A stretch of 64,000 bases of DNA. Origin: Fulvimonas soli (lineage in GTDB: Bacteria > Pseudomonadota > Gammaproteobacteria > Xanthomonadales > Rhodanobacteraceae). Below, piece by piece: positions 48,341 through 56,650 of this stretch. The notes under the pieces are model-generated. The model did no database searches and was not told the DNA's origin. It worked only from the letters and a program-made list of their open reading frames with translations. A program made the position numbers and the translations under genes. Location of the stretch: NCBI RefSeq assembly GCF_003148905.1, contig NZ_QGHC01000011.1, positions 1 to 64,000 of the forward strand. The letters are read 5' to 3'. Each line of letters opens with the position of its first letter. Position 1 is the first letter of the stretch.

Positions 48341-50248
48341 ATGCGTCGATTGAGCTGGCGCTTCCTCGTGGCCTCGCTGGTGCTGCTCACGCTGAGCCGC
48401 CTGGGCCTTTCGTTCTGGCAATGGCAGCGCGTGCACGACGCGGGCGGGCTGTGGCCGGTCGTGCTCGGCGGCTGGCGCATCGACCTCAGCCTGCTGGCGA
48501 TGATCGTCGCGCTGCCGCTGGTGCTCTCGCCCTGGCTGGGCCACAGGCCGCTGGCGGTGAAGATCACCGCGTGGTGGTACCGCGTGTGGTGGCTGCTGAT
48601 CGTGCTGCTGGAAGTGTCCACGCCGCAGTTCATCACCGAGTACGACACCCGCCCGAACCGGCTGTACTTCGAGTACCTCAGCCATCCGCGCGAGGTCTCG
48701 GCGATGCTCTGGCACGGCTACAAGGGCGTGCTGTTCGCCGGCCTGCTGGTGCTGGTCGCGCTGGGCTGGCTGGGCTTCCGGCTGTTCGGCTGGGCGAGGA
48801 CGGATGCGCGCATGCGCGGCTGGCTGCGCGTGCCCGCCACGCTGGTGCTGTTCGCCGCGGCCTTCCTGGCCGCGCGCGGCACGCTGCAGCACCGCCCGCT
48901 CAACGCCGCGCAGGTGGCCTTCAGCAGCGACAGCATGGTCAACACGCTGCCGCTCGATTCGCTCTACAGCGTGGCCAACGCGGCATGGGAGCTGGGCAGC
49001 GAGCGCTCCGCCTCGGCGGTGTACGGCAGGCTGCCGGAGCCCGAGATGCAGGCCATCGTGCGCCGCGCCGCGCTGCTGGAAGACCCGCCGATGGACCCGC
49101 AGTACCCGAGCCTGCACCGCCAGGAGGCCAGCGCGAAGCCGCCCCGGCCCTACAACCTGGTGATCATCGTGGAGGAAAGCCTGGGCGCGCAGTTCGTCGG
49201 CAGCCTGGGCGGGCGCGACCTCACCCCCAACCTCGACGCGCTGGGCAGGCAGGGCTGGCTGCTGGCGCGCACCTACGCCACCGGCACGCGCTCGGTGCGC
49301 GGGCTGGAGGCGATCACCACCGGCTTTCTGCCCACCCCGGCCGAGGCGGTGCTGAAGCTGCCGCGCAGCCAGCGCGACTTCTTCACCATCGCCGGTCTGC
49401 TCGGCCGGTTCGGCTACCACTCGCGCTTCATCTACGGCGGCGAGGCGCACTTCGACAACATGAAGGGCTTCTTCCTCGGCAACGGCTTCGACGAGGTCAT
49501 CGACCAGCCGAAGTTCGACCTCAAGCCGGCCTTCGTCGGCTCCTGGGGCGCCAGCGACGAGGACATGTTCAACGAGCTGCACCACCGCCTGCTGCAGGAC
49601 GAGCGGGGCGGCAAGCCGGCCTTCACGCTGGCCTTCAGCGTGTCCAACCACACGCCGTGGGAGTATCCCAGGGGGCGCATCCAGCCGCAGGGCGAACCGG
49701 CCAGCGTGGACAACACCGTGCGCTATGCGGATTGGTCGATCGGGCAGTTCTTCGCCCGGGCCCGGCAGGCGCCGTACTGGGACCACACCGTGTTCCTGAT
49801 CGTGGCCGACCACGATGCGCGCGTGTTCGGCGCCAGTCTGGTGCCGGTGCGGCACTTCCACATCCCGGCGCTGATCCTCGGCGCCGGCGTGCCGGTGCAG
49901 CGCGACGAGCACGTGGTCAGCCAGGTCGACCTGGCGCCGACGCTGCTCTCGCTGATCGGCGTCGGCAGCGTGCACCCGATGCTGGGCGCCGACCTCACGC
50001 GGCACTATCCGGACCGCGCGATCATGCAGTACGGCGACAACTACGGCTACCTCAAGGGCGACGAGCTGCTGGTGCTGGAGCCGCACAAGCCGCCCACGCA
50101 GTACCGCTACGGCGTGGCCGGCGAGACATTGGCACCGGAGGCGGTCGATCCCGCGCTGGCGAAGGAGGCGCTGGCGCACGCGCTGTGGCCGAGCTGGGCC
50201 TACCTCAACCAGCGCTACCGGCTGCCGCCGGCGAGCATGCAGCGCTGA
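48341..50248 (+). CDS. LtaS/MdoB-like membrane phosphoglycerol transferase (sulfatase fold)
   Basis: A protein of 635 residues: about five N-terminal membrane helices, then a periplasmic alkaline-phosphatase/sulfatase-fold domain (about 270-580). Metal-site and nucleophile motifs are NLVIIVEESLG (Glu), YATGTRSVRGLEA (probable Thr nucleophile), NHTPWEYP and VADHDARVFG. Family knowledge: LtaS makes lipoteichoic acid in Firmicutes and MdoB adds phosphoglycerol to osmoregulated glucans in Gram-negatives; in this organism the glucan role is more plausible. GGAG lies 9 nt before the ATG at 48341. It is monocistronic. Confidence 0.82.
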   Translation: MRRLSWRFLVASLVLLTLSRLGLSFWQWQRVHDAGGLWPVVLGGWRIDLSLLAMIVALPLVLSPWLGHRPLAVKITAWWYRVWWLLIVLLEVSTPQFITEYDTRPNRLYFEYLSHPREVSAMLWHGYKGVLFAGLLVLVALGWLGFRLFGWARTDARMRGWLRVPATLVLFAAAFLAARGTLQHRPLNAAQVAFSSDSMVNTLPLDSLYSVANAAWELGSERSASAVYGRLPEPEMQAIVRRAALLEDPPMDPQYPSLHRQEASAKPPRPYNLVIIVEESLGAQFVGSLGGRDLTPNLDALGRQGWLLARTYATGTRSVRGLEAITTGFLPTPAEAVLKLPRSQRDFFTIAGLLGRFGYHSRFIYGGEAHFDNMKGFFLGNGFDEVIDQPKFDLKPAFVGSWGASDEDMFNELHHRLLQDERGGKPAFTLAFSVSNHTPWEYPRGRIQPQGEPASVDNTVRYADWSIGQFFARARQAPYWDHTVFLIVADHDARVFGASLVPVRHFHIPALILGAGVPVQRDEHVVSQVDLAPTLLSLIGVGSVHPMLGADLTRHYPDRAIMQYGDNYGYLKGDELLVLEPHKPPTQYRYGVAGETLAPEAVDPALAKEALAHALWPSWAYLNQRYRLPPASMQR

Positions 50249-50669
50249 CGGCCGGGCTGGGGAGGGTGTCCGGTCGCCGGCGGGCCTGATCCGAGCCAGA
50301 CAGTTGCCGCGATGCGTCTCGGCAGCTTGCGGCCGCGATCCGCGCAATGTCGCCGGCCGCAACGTGGCGGGCGAGGTGTTCCTCGTCCGTCATGCCCTGC
50401 CAGGCATCTGCGTTCAGACGGTGCGGATCGGTTGCCGGCCAGCGGATGGTCGGCTGCACGACATCGGCCAAGCTGTGGCCATGAGGAACGAAAGCGCGGT
50501 GCCGGCGGCGCTGCCGGAAAAAAGCGAAGGCCGGTACAGGGCCGGCTTTCTTGGCGCTTGCGGCCGCGTGTTGGCAATGCCCCCAATCATCCGGTGACCG
50601 GAAAGAGGTAGGGGGGGAAGGGGGGCTCTGCGTTTATATGTTGGAGGGAACAGGGGGAAGGCGGCCGTA
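50249..50669. other. Intergenic region at the left edge of the peptide-export island
   Basis: 421 bp without a credible gene. It contains a terminator-like hairpin (50527-50552) and ends with TTTATATGTTGGAGGGAAC, an AT-richer stretch that could hold the promoter of the HlyD-type gene. Confidence 0.5.
50527..50552 (+). terminator. Possible Rho-independent terminator
   Basis: AAGGCCGG / CCGGCTT stem with one bulge and loop TACAGGG, followed by TCTT. It lies about 280 nt after the LtaS-like stop codon. Confidence 0.4.
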
Positions 50670-51944
50670 ATGACACGAACAGGATTGTTCCGACAGGAAG
50701 TCGTGGAGGCCCGGCGCGGGGAATGGCTGGGTTCCATCGTGGTGGCGGCGCCGTTGTCGCGCTGGTGGCTCACGATGCTGGCCGCAGCTGCGGCCGCGGC
50801 GCTACTGCTTTTGCTATGCCTGGGTTCCTATACCCGCCGCGAGACGGTGAGCGGTCAACTGGTGCCCAGCGCCGGCCTGCTCAATATCGCGGCGCCCAGC
50901 GCGGGAACCGTGCAGCGGTTGCGCGTGCACGATGGCCAGGCCGTCAAGGCCGGCGAGATCCTGCTCGAACTGGTCGGTGACCAGGACAGCGCGGCGCTGG
51001 GCGGCACCCACGCCCTGGTGGGGCAACAGCTCGAGACGCAGCGGGCGCGCCTGGAGGCGGATCTGGCCGACCAGCAGGCGCTGGCCAAACAGCAGGCGGC
51101 GGCGCTCCAGGCCAAGATCGCCTTGCTGGGAGCCCAATTCGACCAGATCGCCGGGCAGCTGGATTTCCAGCAGCAGCAGGTGACCAGTAACCGACAGCTG
51201 CTTGAGCGCATACAGCCCTTGGCCAGCAAGGGCTACGTATCGATCTTGCAGGTCCAGCAACAGCGCACCGCGCTGCTCGATGCGCAGACGCAGTACAAGG
51301 CTCTCGTCCGCCAGCAGTTGGACACGCGGCAGCAACTGGACGCCGCCCAGCAGGCGCTGTCGCAATTGCCGCTGGAAACGGCGGCCAAGCGCAACGAGAC
51401 CGAGCGGCAACTGGCCTCGGTCCGCCAGTCCATGGCGCAGAACGAAATGGCCCGTGCGGTGGTGTTGCGCGCGCCGCGCGACGGGGTGGTGTCGGCCGTG
51501 CTGTTCAAAGAAGGGCAGATGGTGAGCGCCGGGCAGCCGCTGCTCTCCCTGCTGCCCAACGGTGCCACCTTGCAGGCGCAGTTGCTGGTGCCCAGCCGCG
51601 CGATCGGTTTCATTGCGCCGGGCAATCAGGTGGTGCTGCGCTACCAGGCCTTCCCTTATCAGAAGTTCGGCCAGCAGTACGGTCGCGTGGACGACGTCTC
51701 GCGCAGTGCCTTGGCACCCTCGGAAGTGGCGGCCCTGGTCGGCGAGCAGGCGAAGGAGCCGCTGTACCGGGTCCAGGTGGCGTTGGACAGCCAGCACGTC
51801 ATGGCCTATGGCAAGGCCGAGCCGGTCAAGCCGGGCATGGCGGTGGAGGCGGACATCCTGATGGAGCGGCGGCGCCTGATCGAATGGGTTTTCGAGCCAC
51901 TATACGGCATCGGTAGCCGGTTATTTAGCAGTAGCTCTCGGTAG
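50670..51944 (+). CDS. HlyD/CvaA-type periplasmic adaptor of a peptide exporter
   Basis: A membrane-fusion protein of 424 residues. One N-terminal membrane helix (about 33-52) is followed by a lipoyl-type beta domain (VSGQLVPSAGLLNIAAPSAGTV), a long coiled coil (about 115-255, rich in Gln/Ala/Leu), the returning lipoyl half (VLRAPRDGVVSAVLFKEGQMV) and a beta-barrel domain. Family knowledge: it connects an inner-membrane peptidase-ABC transporter to TolC for export of colicin V-like peptides. The matching transporter is at 53105 and two double-glycine precursors lie nearby. GGGGGAAGG lies upstream of the start. It is the first gene of the acquired island. Confidence 0.88.
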   Translation: MTRTGLFRQEVVEARRGEWLGSIVVAAPLSRWWLTMLAAAAAAALLLLLCLGSYTRRETVSGQLVPSAGLLNIAAPSAGTVQRLRVHDGQAVKAGEILLELVGDQDSAALGGTHALVGQQLETQRARLEADLADQQALAKQQAAALQAKIALLGAQFDQIAGQLDFQQQQVTSNRQLLERIQPLASKGYVSILQVQQQRTALLDAQTQYKALVRQQLDTRQQLDAAQQALSQLPLETAAKRNETERQLASVRQSMAQNEMARAVVLRAPRDGVVSAVLFKEGQMVSAGQPLLSLLPNGATLQAQLLVPSRAIGFIAPGNQVVLRYQAFPYQKFGQQYGRVDDVSRSALAPSEVAALVGEQAKEPLYRVQVALDSQHVMAYGKAEPVKPGMAVEADILMERRRLIEWVFEPLYGIGSRLFSSSSR

Positions 51945-52038
51945 CGACCTCCGCTCTCCAGCTTGATTATTTGTGGTTGTTAGCATGCCGACCGCCAGAA
52001 CGGCATTATTTCTGGCATCACTTCAAGGAGATGAAGCC

Positions 52039-52236
52039 ATGCGTAATCTTGATGAGGTTGAAGTCCGTGGTGTCGCGGGTGGTCTGATTGCTGGTCCGGT
52101 AGATTGGATTGGTGGTTGGGCCGTTGGCAAGGCACTCGACTGGTTTGTTGGTTATGTAGAGGATGGCTTGCAAACGGGAGCCCCCGGTTTTATTGAGGGC
52201 GATCCCAACTTGCCCGCCAATGTTTATGGAGCTTGA
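52039..52236 (+). CDS. Double-glycine leader peptide, microcin/class II bacteriocin-like precursor
   Basis: A peptide of 65 residues. AAGGAG lies 8 nt before the ATG. The leader is MRNLDEVEVRGVAGG (15 residues) with a Gly-Gly site for C39 peptidases. The mature part, 50 residues, starts LIAGPVDWIGGWAVGKALDW and is hydrophobic, Gly- and Trp-rich and acidic overall, with GxxxG-type spacing like pore-forming class II bacteriocins; it has no cysteines. A terminator hairpin follows directly. It lies between the HlyD-type gene and the CPBP-like gene. Activity and target are unknown. Confidence 0.78.
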   Translation: MRNLDEVEVRGVAGGLIAGPVDWIGGWAVGKALDWFVGYVEDGLQTGAPGFIEGDPNLPANVYGA

Positions 52237-52243
52237 TAGTGCT

Positions 52244-52276
52244 AAAGAGAGGGGCGCCTTTGTGGCGCCTCTCTTT
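52244..52276 (+). terminator. Terminator/attenuator after the microcin-like gene
   Basis: AAAGAGAGG-GG-CGCC pairs with GGCG-CCTCTCTTT (two-base bulge, loop TTTGT), followed by T residues. It starts 7 nt after the stop codon and would limit read-through into the CPBP-like gene. Confidence 0.7.
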
Positions 52277-52301
52277 TCCCGTACTGGGCAGAGGAATTGT
52301 T

Positions 52302-52763
52302 GTGATTGCTATAAGGATGAATTATCTACGGTTATTTCTGATGGTGGCGGTTGCCGGCTTGATTGGCACATGTTCCGCGCTGCTTGTTGATGCATTCTTT
52401 GTTCATGTTGTTGGCTTGGTTGGGTGCGATGAGTTTCCGAAAAATGGCATCGCAAGCCAATGGTATATGGTGATACTTATCGGACCAGCCATTGAGACAT
52501 TGATCCTTTCCTGCTTCATTTCTCTTGCGAGTAACTTTGTGGAATGGAAGAGTGTTTCACTTTGCTCGGCGATATTCTGGTCTCTGTTGCACGGTTTTTT
52601 TTGTGTTCTATGGGGTGTTGTGGTCTTTATACCGTTTTTGATTGATTCATTGATTTATATGTTTGTGAGAAAACGGTTTTCTTTTGGATTGGCTTTTTTA
52701 TGCGCCATGGCGGTTCATTCAATTTATAATTTTTTTTCATTCATTATCTATCTATATAGATAG
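52302..52763 (+). CDS. CPBP-family-like small membrane protein, possible immunity protein
   Basis: About 153 residues with four or five membrane helices and strongly AT-rich codons. A degenerate CPBP (Abi/CAAX-protease-like) pattern is visible: IGPAIETLIL (a single Glu rather than the usual Glu-Glu), FWSLLHGFF (His) and AMAVHSIYNFF (His...Asn). Family knowledge: CPBP proteins next to bacteriocin genes often give immunity or take part in maturation. The start is unsure: GTG at 52302 has AGAGGA upstream; ATG at 52317 is an alternative. It lies just after the microcin-like gene and its terminator, which fits immunity to that peptide. Confidence 0.6.
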   Translation: MIAIRMNYLRLFLMVAVAGLIGTCSALLVDAFFVHVVGLVGCDEFPKNGIASQWYMVILIGPAIETLILSCFISLASNFVEWKSVSLCSAIFWSLLHGFFCVLWGVVVFIPFLIDSLIYMFVRKRFSFGLAFLCAMAVHSIYNFFSFIIYLYR

Positions 52764-52866
52764 TCTTTGGTAGTAATCAATGGGTCTGAAGTGGCTATTG
52801 AGCACTCCAGTCATATGGATGTGTGGCGATCGATTTCCTGCTTTTCGAGTGAAAATATAAGGTTGC

Positions 52867-52974
52867 ATGCAAGTAACGTCAAGTAAGATTTCTGAGTCGA
52901 TGAATGACGTTATCAATTCCCGGGCTTTGCGGTTAGATATGATCATGGCCAAGTATCACGTTGCGACGGCCTAA
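52867..52974 (+). CDS. Possible small ORF, unrecognised
   Basis: A frame of 35 residues (starting MQVTSSKISESMNDVINSRA) with AAGG 5 nt upstream, within the 341-bp gap before the exporter gene. It has no Gly-Gly leader and no family resemblance. It could be a decayed gene or chance in AT-rich DNA. Confidence 0.25.
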   Translation: MQVTSSKISESMNDVINSRALRLDMIMAKYHVATA

Positions 52975-53104
52975 ATGGATGGGCTGCTTTTATTCTTGTC
53001 AGAGAAGATTATGTGCGCATTTGGCGCATTGATTGCTGTTAATGGCAAGGTTTAGTTGTGGGGCTCTGGGAGAGAGTTTTCAATTTAGACAAGGGGGCTT
53101 CTTC

Positions 53105-55282
53105 ATGCCTACTATCGGCACGCAGCCGATATCGGCGGCTGCCAAGCCGGATACACATGCGCGCCTACTGTTCGGCTGGTGGCATCGCCTGCCAGTGTTG
53201 CTGCAGACAGAAGCGGTTGAATGCGGCCTGGCCTGTTTGGCGATGGTGGCGAACTACCACGGCCACGACGTGGACCTGGCTGGCTTGCGCCGGCGCTTTG
53301 CCACCTCGCTCAAGGGCGCGACCCTGGCCCGGCTGATGGAGATGGCCGGGAAGCTCGGCTTCACCTGTCGGCCGCTGAAGCTGGATCTCGGCGAGTTGAC
53401 GCAGTTGCGCATGCCCTGCGTATTGCATTGGGATCTCAATCACTTCGTCGTACTCAAGCGCGTTACGCGACACGGCATTGTCATCCACGATCCGGCGCGT
53501 GGCGTCCGCAAGCTGGGCATGCGTGAAGTGTCCGATCATTTCACCGGCGTGGCGCTGGAGCTTTCGCCTGCCGCCGACTTCACGCCGGTGCGCGAACGGC
53601 AGGCGGTGTCGTTGCGCGCGCTTACCGGCAAGGTGCGCGGCCTGGTGCCCGCGCTGGCGCAAGTCCTGGTGCTGGCCCTGGCGCTGGAGGTATTCGCGCT
53701 GGCCGCGCCGTTCTACCTGCAATGGGTGCTGGACCAGGTACTGGTCTCGGCCGACCGCGATCTGCTCACTCTGCTGGGGTTGGGTTTCGGCACATTGGCG
53801 ATCCTGTCGGCGCTGGTCACCGCCGCGCGTTCGTGGGCGGTCACCTGGCTGGGTGCCACGCTCAACGTGCAGTGGGCCGGCAACCTGTTCGGCCACCTGA
53901 TGCGGCTGCCGCTGGACTGGTTCGAGAAGCGCCACGTGGGCGACGTGGTATCGCGCTTCGGCTCCATCCAGACCATCCAGAAAACCCTGACCATGCAGTT
54001 CGTCGGCTCCCTGCTCGATGGCCTGATGTCGCTGGTCACGCTGGTGGTGATGACCTTCTACAGCGCATGGCTGACGCTGCTGGTGCTGGGCCTGTTCCTG
54101 GGCTACGGCCTGGCGCGCTGGCTGTGGTTCGGCCCGCTGCGCCGTGCCAGCGAGGAGCAGATCGTCCATGCGGCGCGTCAGCAGAGCGAGCTGCTGGAAT
54201 CCATCCGCGGCGCGATGCCGGTGAAGCTGGCCAACAAACAGGACGAGCGGCTGGCGCGCTACGTCAATGCCACCGTGGCCGCCACCAACCGCGACATCGG
54301 CATCCAGCGGCTCACCATCGCCTTCGCGCTGGGCAACCAGTTGATGTTCGGGTTGGGCAGAGTGGCTTTGATCTGGATCGCCGCTGCGTTGGCGCTCAGG
54401 AACGAATTTTCGGCTGGCATGCTGGTGGCCTTCATCGCCTACGCGGACCAGTTCACCAGCCGGGCGGCGGGGTTGATCGACAAGTGGATGGACTTCCGCA
54501 TGCTGCGGCTGCATGCCGAGCGGGTGGCGGATATCGCCCTGACGGCGCCGGAGCCGCGGGCCGAGATCGCCTGGACGGGGCCCGTTCCCGAGGCCAGTGT
54601 GGAACTGCGCAACGTGAGCTTCCGCTATGCCGAGGGCGAGCCGTGGATCCTGAAGAACTGCAACCTGCGCATCGAAGCCGGAGAGTCGGTAGCGATCACC
54701 GGCCCCAGCGGCTGTGGCAAGACCACGCTGGCGAAGATCGTGTTGGGTCTATTGGAGCCAACCGAGGGCGAGGTGCTGTTCGGTGGCATCGACATCCGCA
54801 AGCTGGGTCTGGACACCTACCGCCAGTGGGTCGGCGCGGTGATGCAGGACGACCAGCTTTTCGCCGGCTCCATCGCCGACAACATTGGCTTCTTCGACCC
54901 GGAGGCGTCGATGGAGCGGATCGTGGCGGCAGCGCGGATGGCGGCGATCCACGAGGACATCATGCGCATGCCGATGGGTTACCAGAGTCTGGTGGGCGAC
55001 ATGGGTTCGAGCCTGTCTGGCGGACAGAAGCAGCGCGTCATATTGGCACGGGCTTTTTACAGAAATCCCCGCTTATTGGTGTTGGATGAGGCTACGAGCC
55101 ATCTCGATCAATTTAACGAGGCGGCTATAAATGATTCCGTCCGAGGCCTCGGTATGACCCGCTTGATCATTGCCCACCGACAAGAAACCGTTGCGTCGGC
55201 ACGTCGCGTCGTTTCGCTAGTGGGCACTACAACAGAAAGAAATTTGTCCGGGCGGACGTCCGGACAAATAGTAGCCGGATAG
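53105..55282 (+). CDS. Peptidase-containing ABC transporter (C39 peptidase, CvaB/LagD type)
   Basis: A protein of 725 residues. The N-terminal C39 cysteine peptidase (about 30-155) has Cys40 in TEAVECGLACLAMV, His in NHFVVL and Asp in IHDP. A six-helix membrane domain (about 165-460) follows, then an ATPase with Walker A GPSGCGKTT (from residue 533), signature LSGGQKQR (from 637), Walker B LLVLDEATS and an AHR switch. Family knowledge: it removes double-glycine leaders and exports the mature peptide. It should serve both precursors at 52039 and 55335. AGGGGG lies upstream of the start. The last ~20 residues overlap a strong hairpin. Confidence 0.92.
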   Translation: MPTIGTQPISAAAKPDTHARLLFGWWHRLPVLLQTEAVECGLACLAMVANYHGHDVDLAGLRRRFATSLKGATLARLMEMAGKLGFTCRPLKLDLGELTQLRMPCVLHWDLNHFVVLKRVTRHGIVIHDPARGVRKLGMREVSDHFTGVALELSPAADFTPVRERQAVSLRALTGKVRGLVPALAQVLVLALALEVFALAAPFYLQWVLDQVLVSADRDLLTLLGLGFGTLAILSALVTAARSWAVTWLGATLNVQWAGNLFGHLMRLPLDWFEKRHVGDVVSRFGSIQTIQKTLTMQFVGSLLDGLMSLVTLVVMTFYSAWLTLLVLGLFLGYGLARWLWFGPLRRASEEQIVHAARQQSELLESIRGAMPVKLANKQDERLARYVNATVAATNRDIGIQRLTIAFALGNQLMFGLGRVALIWIAAALALRNEFSAGMLVAFIAYADQFTSRAAGLIDKWMDFRMLRLHAERVADIALTAPEPRAEIAWTGPVPEASVELRNVSFRYAEGEPWILKNCNLRIEAGESVAITGPSGCGKTTLAKIVLGLLEPTEGEVLFGGIDIRKLGLDTYRQWVGAVMQDDQLFAGSIADNIGFFDPEASMERIVAAARMAAIHEDIMRMPMGYQSLVGDMGSSLSGGQKQRVILARAFYRNPRLLVLDEATSHLDQFNEAAINDSVRGLGMTRLIIAHRQETVASARRVVSLVGTTTERNLSGRTSGQIVAG

Positions 55283-55313
55283 GCCGGCATCCCGGTGCAG
55301 GGGGAACTGCACC
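55242..55313 (+). promoter_or_regulatory. Two strong mRNA hairpins between exporter and precursor genes
   Basis: First hairpin: ATTTGTCCGG / CCGGACAAAT (55242-55251, 55260-55269), 10-bp perfect stem in the last codons of the exporter. Second: GGTGCAG / CTGCACC (55294-55300, 55307-55313). Neither has a T-run. They may protect or process a precursor-rich 3' mRNA segment. Confidence 0.5.
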
Positions 55314-55334
55314 AACTTGAAAAAGGAGACAAAC

Positions 55335-55496
55335 ATGAGAGCCATTATGCCTCTTGGTTTTGAAAATGCCCGCGAGCTGACCTCGGACGAGCTGGCTCAG
55401 GTTGGTGGCGGGGTGGCGAAGAACACCTTTGTCGTCAAGGGGACTACCGGTCCGAATGGCAATGACGGTGAGGTTCAATACGACCGCGAGTGGTAA
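55335..55496 (+). CDS. RiPP precursor peptide with double-glycine leader (candidate graspetide)
   Basis: A gene of 53 residues, easily missed because of its size. AAAAGGAGAC lies just before the ATG. The leader (about 25 residues) ends in ELTSDELAQVGGG, a typical Gly-Gly processing motif with an acidic/hydrophobic helix. The core of 27-28 residues holds Lys29, Thr31, Lys35, Thr37 and Thr38 and then Asp44, Glu46, Asp50 and Glu52: hydroxyl/amine donors first, carboxylates later. That is the order that ATP-grasp enzymes join in graspetides. It has no Cys and is hydrophilic, unlike the first peptide. The ATP-grasp gene starts 56 nt later. Confidence 0.8.
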   Translation: MRAIMPLGFENARELTSDELAQVGGGVAKNTFVVKGTTGPNGNDGEVQYDREW

Positions 55497-55552
55497 TGGT
55501 TGGGTGATAATGGAGGCAGGGCCTTGTGCCCTGCCTCTCCAAGGGGGATTTG

Positions 55553-56650
55553 ATGGATCGGATTCATCTAATTGTAGGTAATTCGCGAGACTACCATGCT
55601 GTTGCCGTGCAATGGGCAATCCGGCGCATGGGTCATGAGGCGATAATTTGGGATGGTCTTGCGGCAGACCCTCATGGGCAAATGAGTATTGCCTATGAGA
55701 ACATGAGCCCCTTACGTCTTGGGCCTCGCTTGTTCAACACTTTCGGAAGTGTTTGGTTTCGCAGACAGATTCCCTTTCAGCCAATCGGGAGCGTTCATCC
55801 TGATGCGCGATCTTTCCTGATCCAGGAGTTGACTGATGCTCATTTGTCATTCTGTGCATCAGTTGAGTCGATGTCTAACTTCGTTATAGGTGGACAGCGC
55901 ACACGGTGCGCGTCGTCGAAATCCTATCAATTGCGAATAGCGCAGGAGCTAGGTTTCAAGATTCCTCGAACATTGATATCGAACAACTATGCAGACGTCA
56001 TGGCGTTCACGAAGGGGGCGGAAAGGCTTTTAGTCAAGCATTTCGCTCCCCATTACTTCATAAGTAGGTCGACAGGAGCCGTCAGAGCAGTGGGTCCGAG
56101 TGTAATTCGTTCGGAGCACCTCTCTCCAGAAAAAGTGGAAGTCTGTCCATGTATCTACCAAGAGTATATAGATAAAATCTATGAGCTTCGTGTTACGGTG
56201 ATCGGTAGCCAAATTTATACTGCCCGGCTTTCATCTAATGTTGGGGAATTGATCGACTGGCGGCCTGCGTTTGGTTCGGCTCGTCTGGATGTGGAGCCAT
56301 TCAAACTTGATAGGGCCACTGATTCGCGTATCAGGCAGCTGATGGCGCGGCTTAATTTGCCTTACGGTTGCATAGATATCGCAGTCGATAGATCGGGAGA
56401 GAATATTTTTTTGGAGATAAATCCTGGCGGACAATTCCTATTTATTGAAGAAAAAATAAAGGAATTTCCTCTCCTTCGGGCGTTCGCTTCGATGCTTATT
56501 GCTCAATCATGTGACTTCCAAGTGAACATTGATGGCCGTATGCCAATCGATATAGATGAATTTGAACTTAGTCCCGAGTTTGATGAGTGGAGGGTCGCAT
56601 ATGATAAGAATGCCAGCAAGAATCCTAAGTTTGTTACTTTTGTTGAGTAG
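55553..56650 (+). CDS. ATP-grasp RiPP maturase (graspetide-synthetase-like)
   Basis: A protein of 365 residues. The C-terminal ATP-grasp fold is visible: LLVKHFAPHYF, YQEYIDKIYELRVTVIG (Glu211-Gly218), a DWR loop, YGCIDIAVD and the metal-binding LEINPGGQF (Glu288, Asn290). This pattern is that of MvdC/MvdD-type ribosomal-peptide maturases, which make ester or amide bonds between Thr/Ser/Lys and Asp/Glu side chains. The N-terminal 120 residues form the substrate-recognition part. GGGGG lies 6 nt before the start. It directly follows the precursor gene and overlaps the DUF6624 gene. Codon use is AT-rich. A glutathione-synthetase-like role is less likely given the precursor. Confidence 0.82.
   Translation: MDRIHLIVGNSRDYHAVAVQWAIRRMGHEAIIWDGLAADPHGQMSIAYENMSPLRLGPRLFNTFGSVWFRRQIPFQPIGSVHPDARSFLIQELTDAHLSFCASVESMSNFVIGGQRTRCASSKSYQLRIAQELGFKIPRTLISNNYADVMAFTKGAERLLVKHFAPHYFISRSTGAVRAVGPSVIRSEHLSPEKVEVCPCIYQEYIDKIYELRVTVIGSQIYTARLSSNVGELIDWRPAFGSARLDVEPFKLDRATDSRIRQLMARLNLPYGCIDIAVDRSGENIFLEINPGGQFLFIEEKIKEFPLLRAFASMLIAQSCDFQVNIDGRMPIDIDEFELSPEFDEWRVAYDKNASKNPKFVTFVE

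Noticed and set aside
52163-52390. 75-codon frame overlapping the microcin-like gene
   Set aside because: It lies in another frame across the peptide gene, its terminator and the CPBP-like start; no ribosome site.
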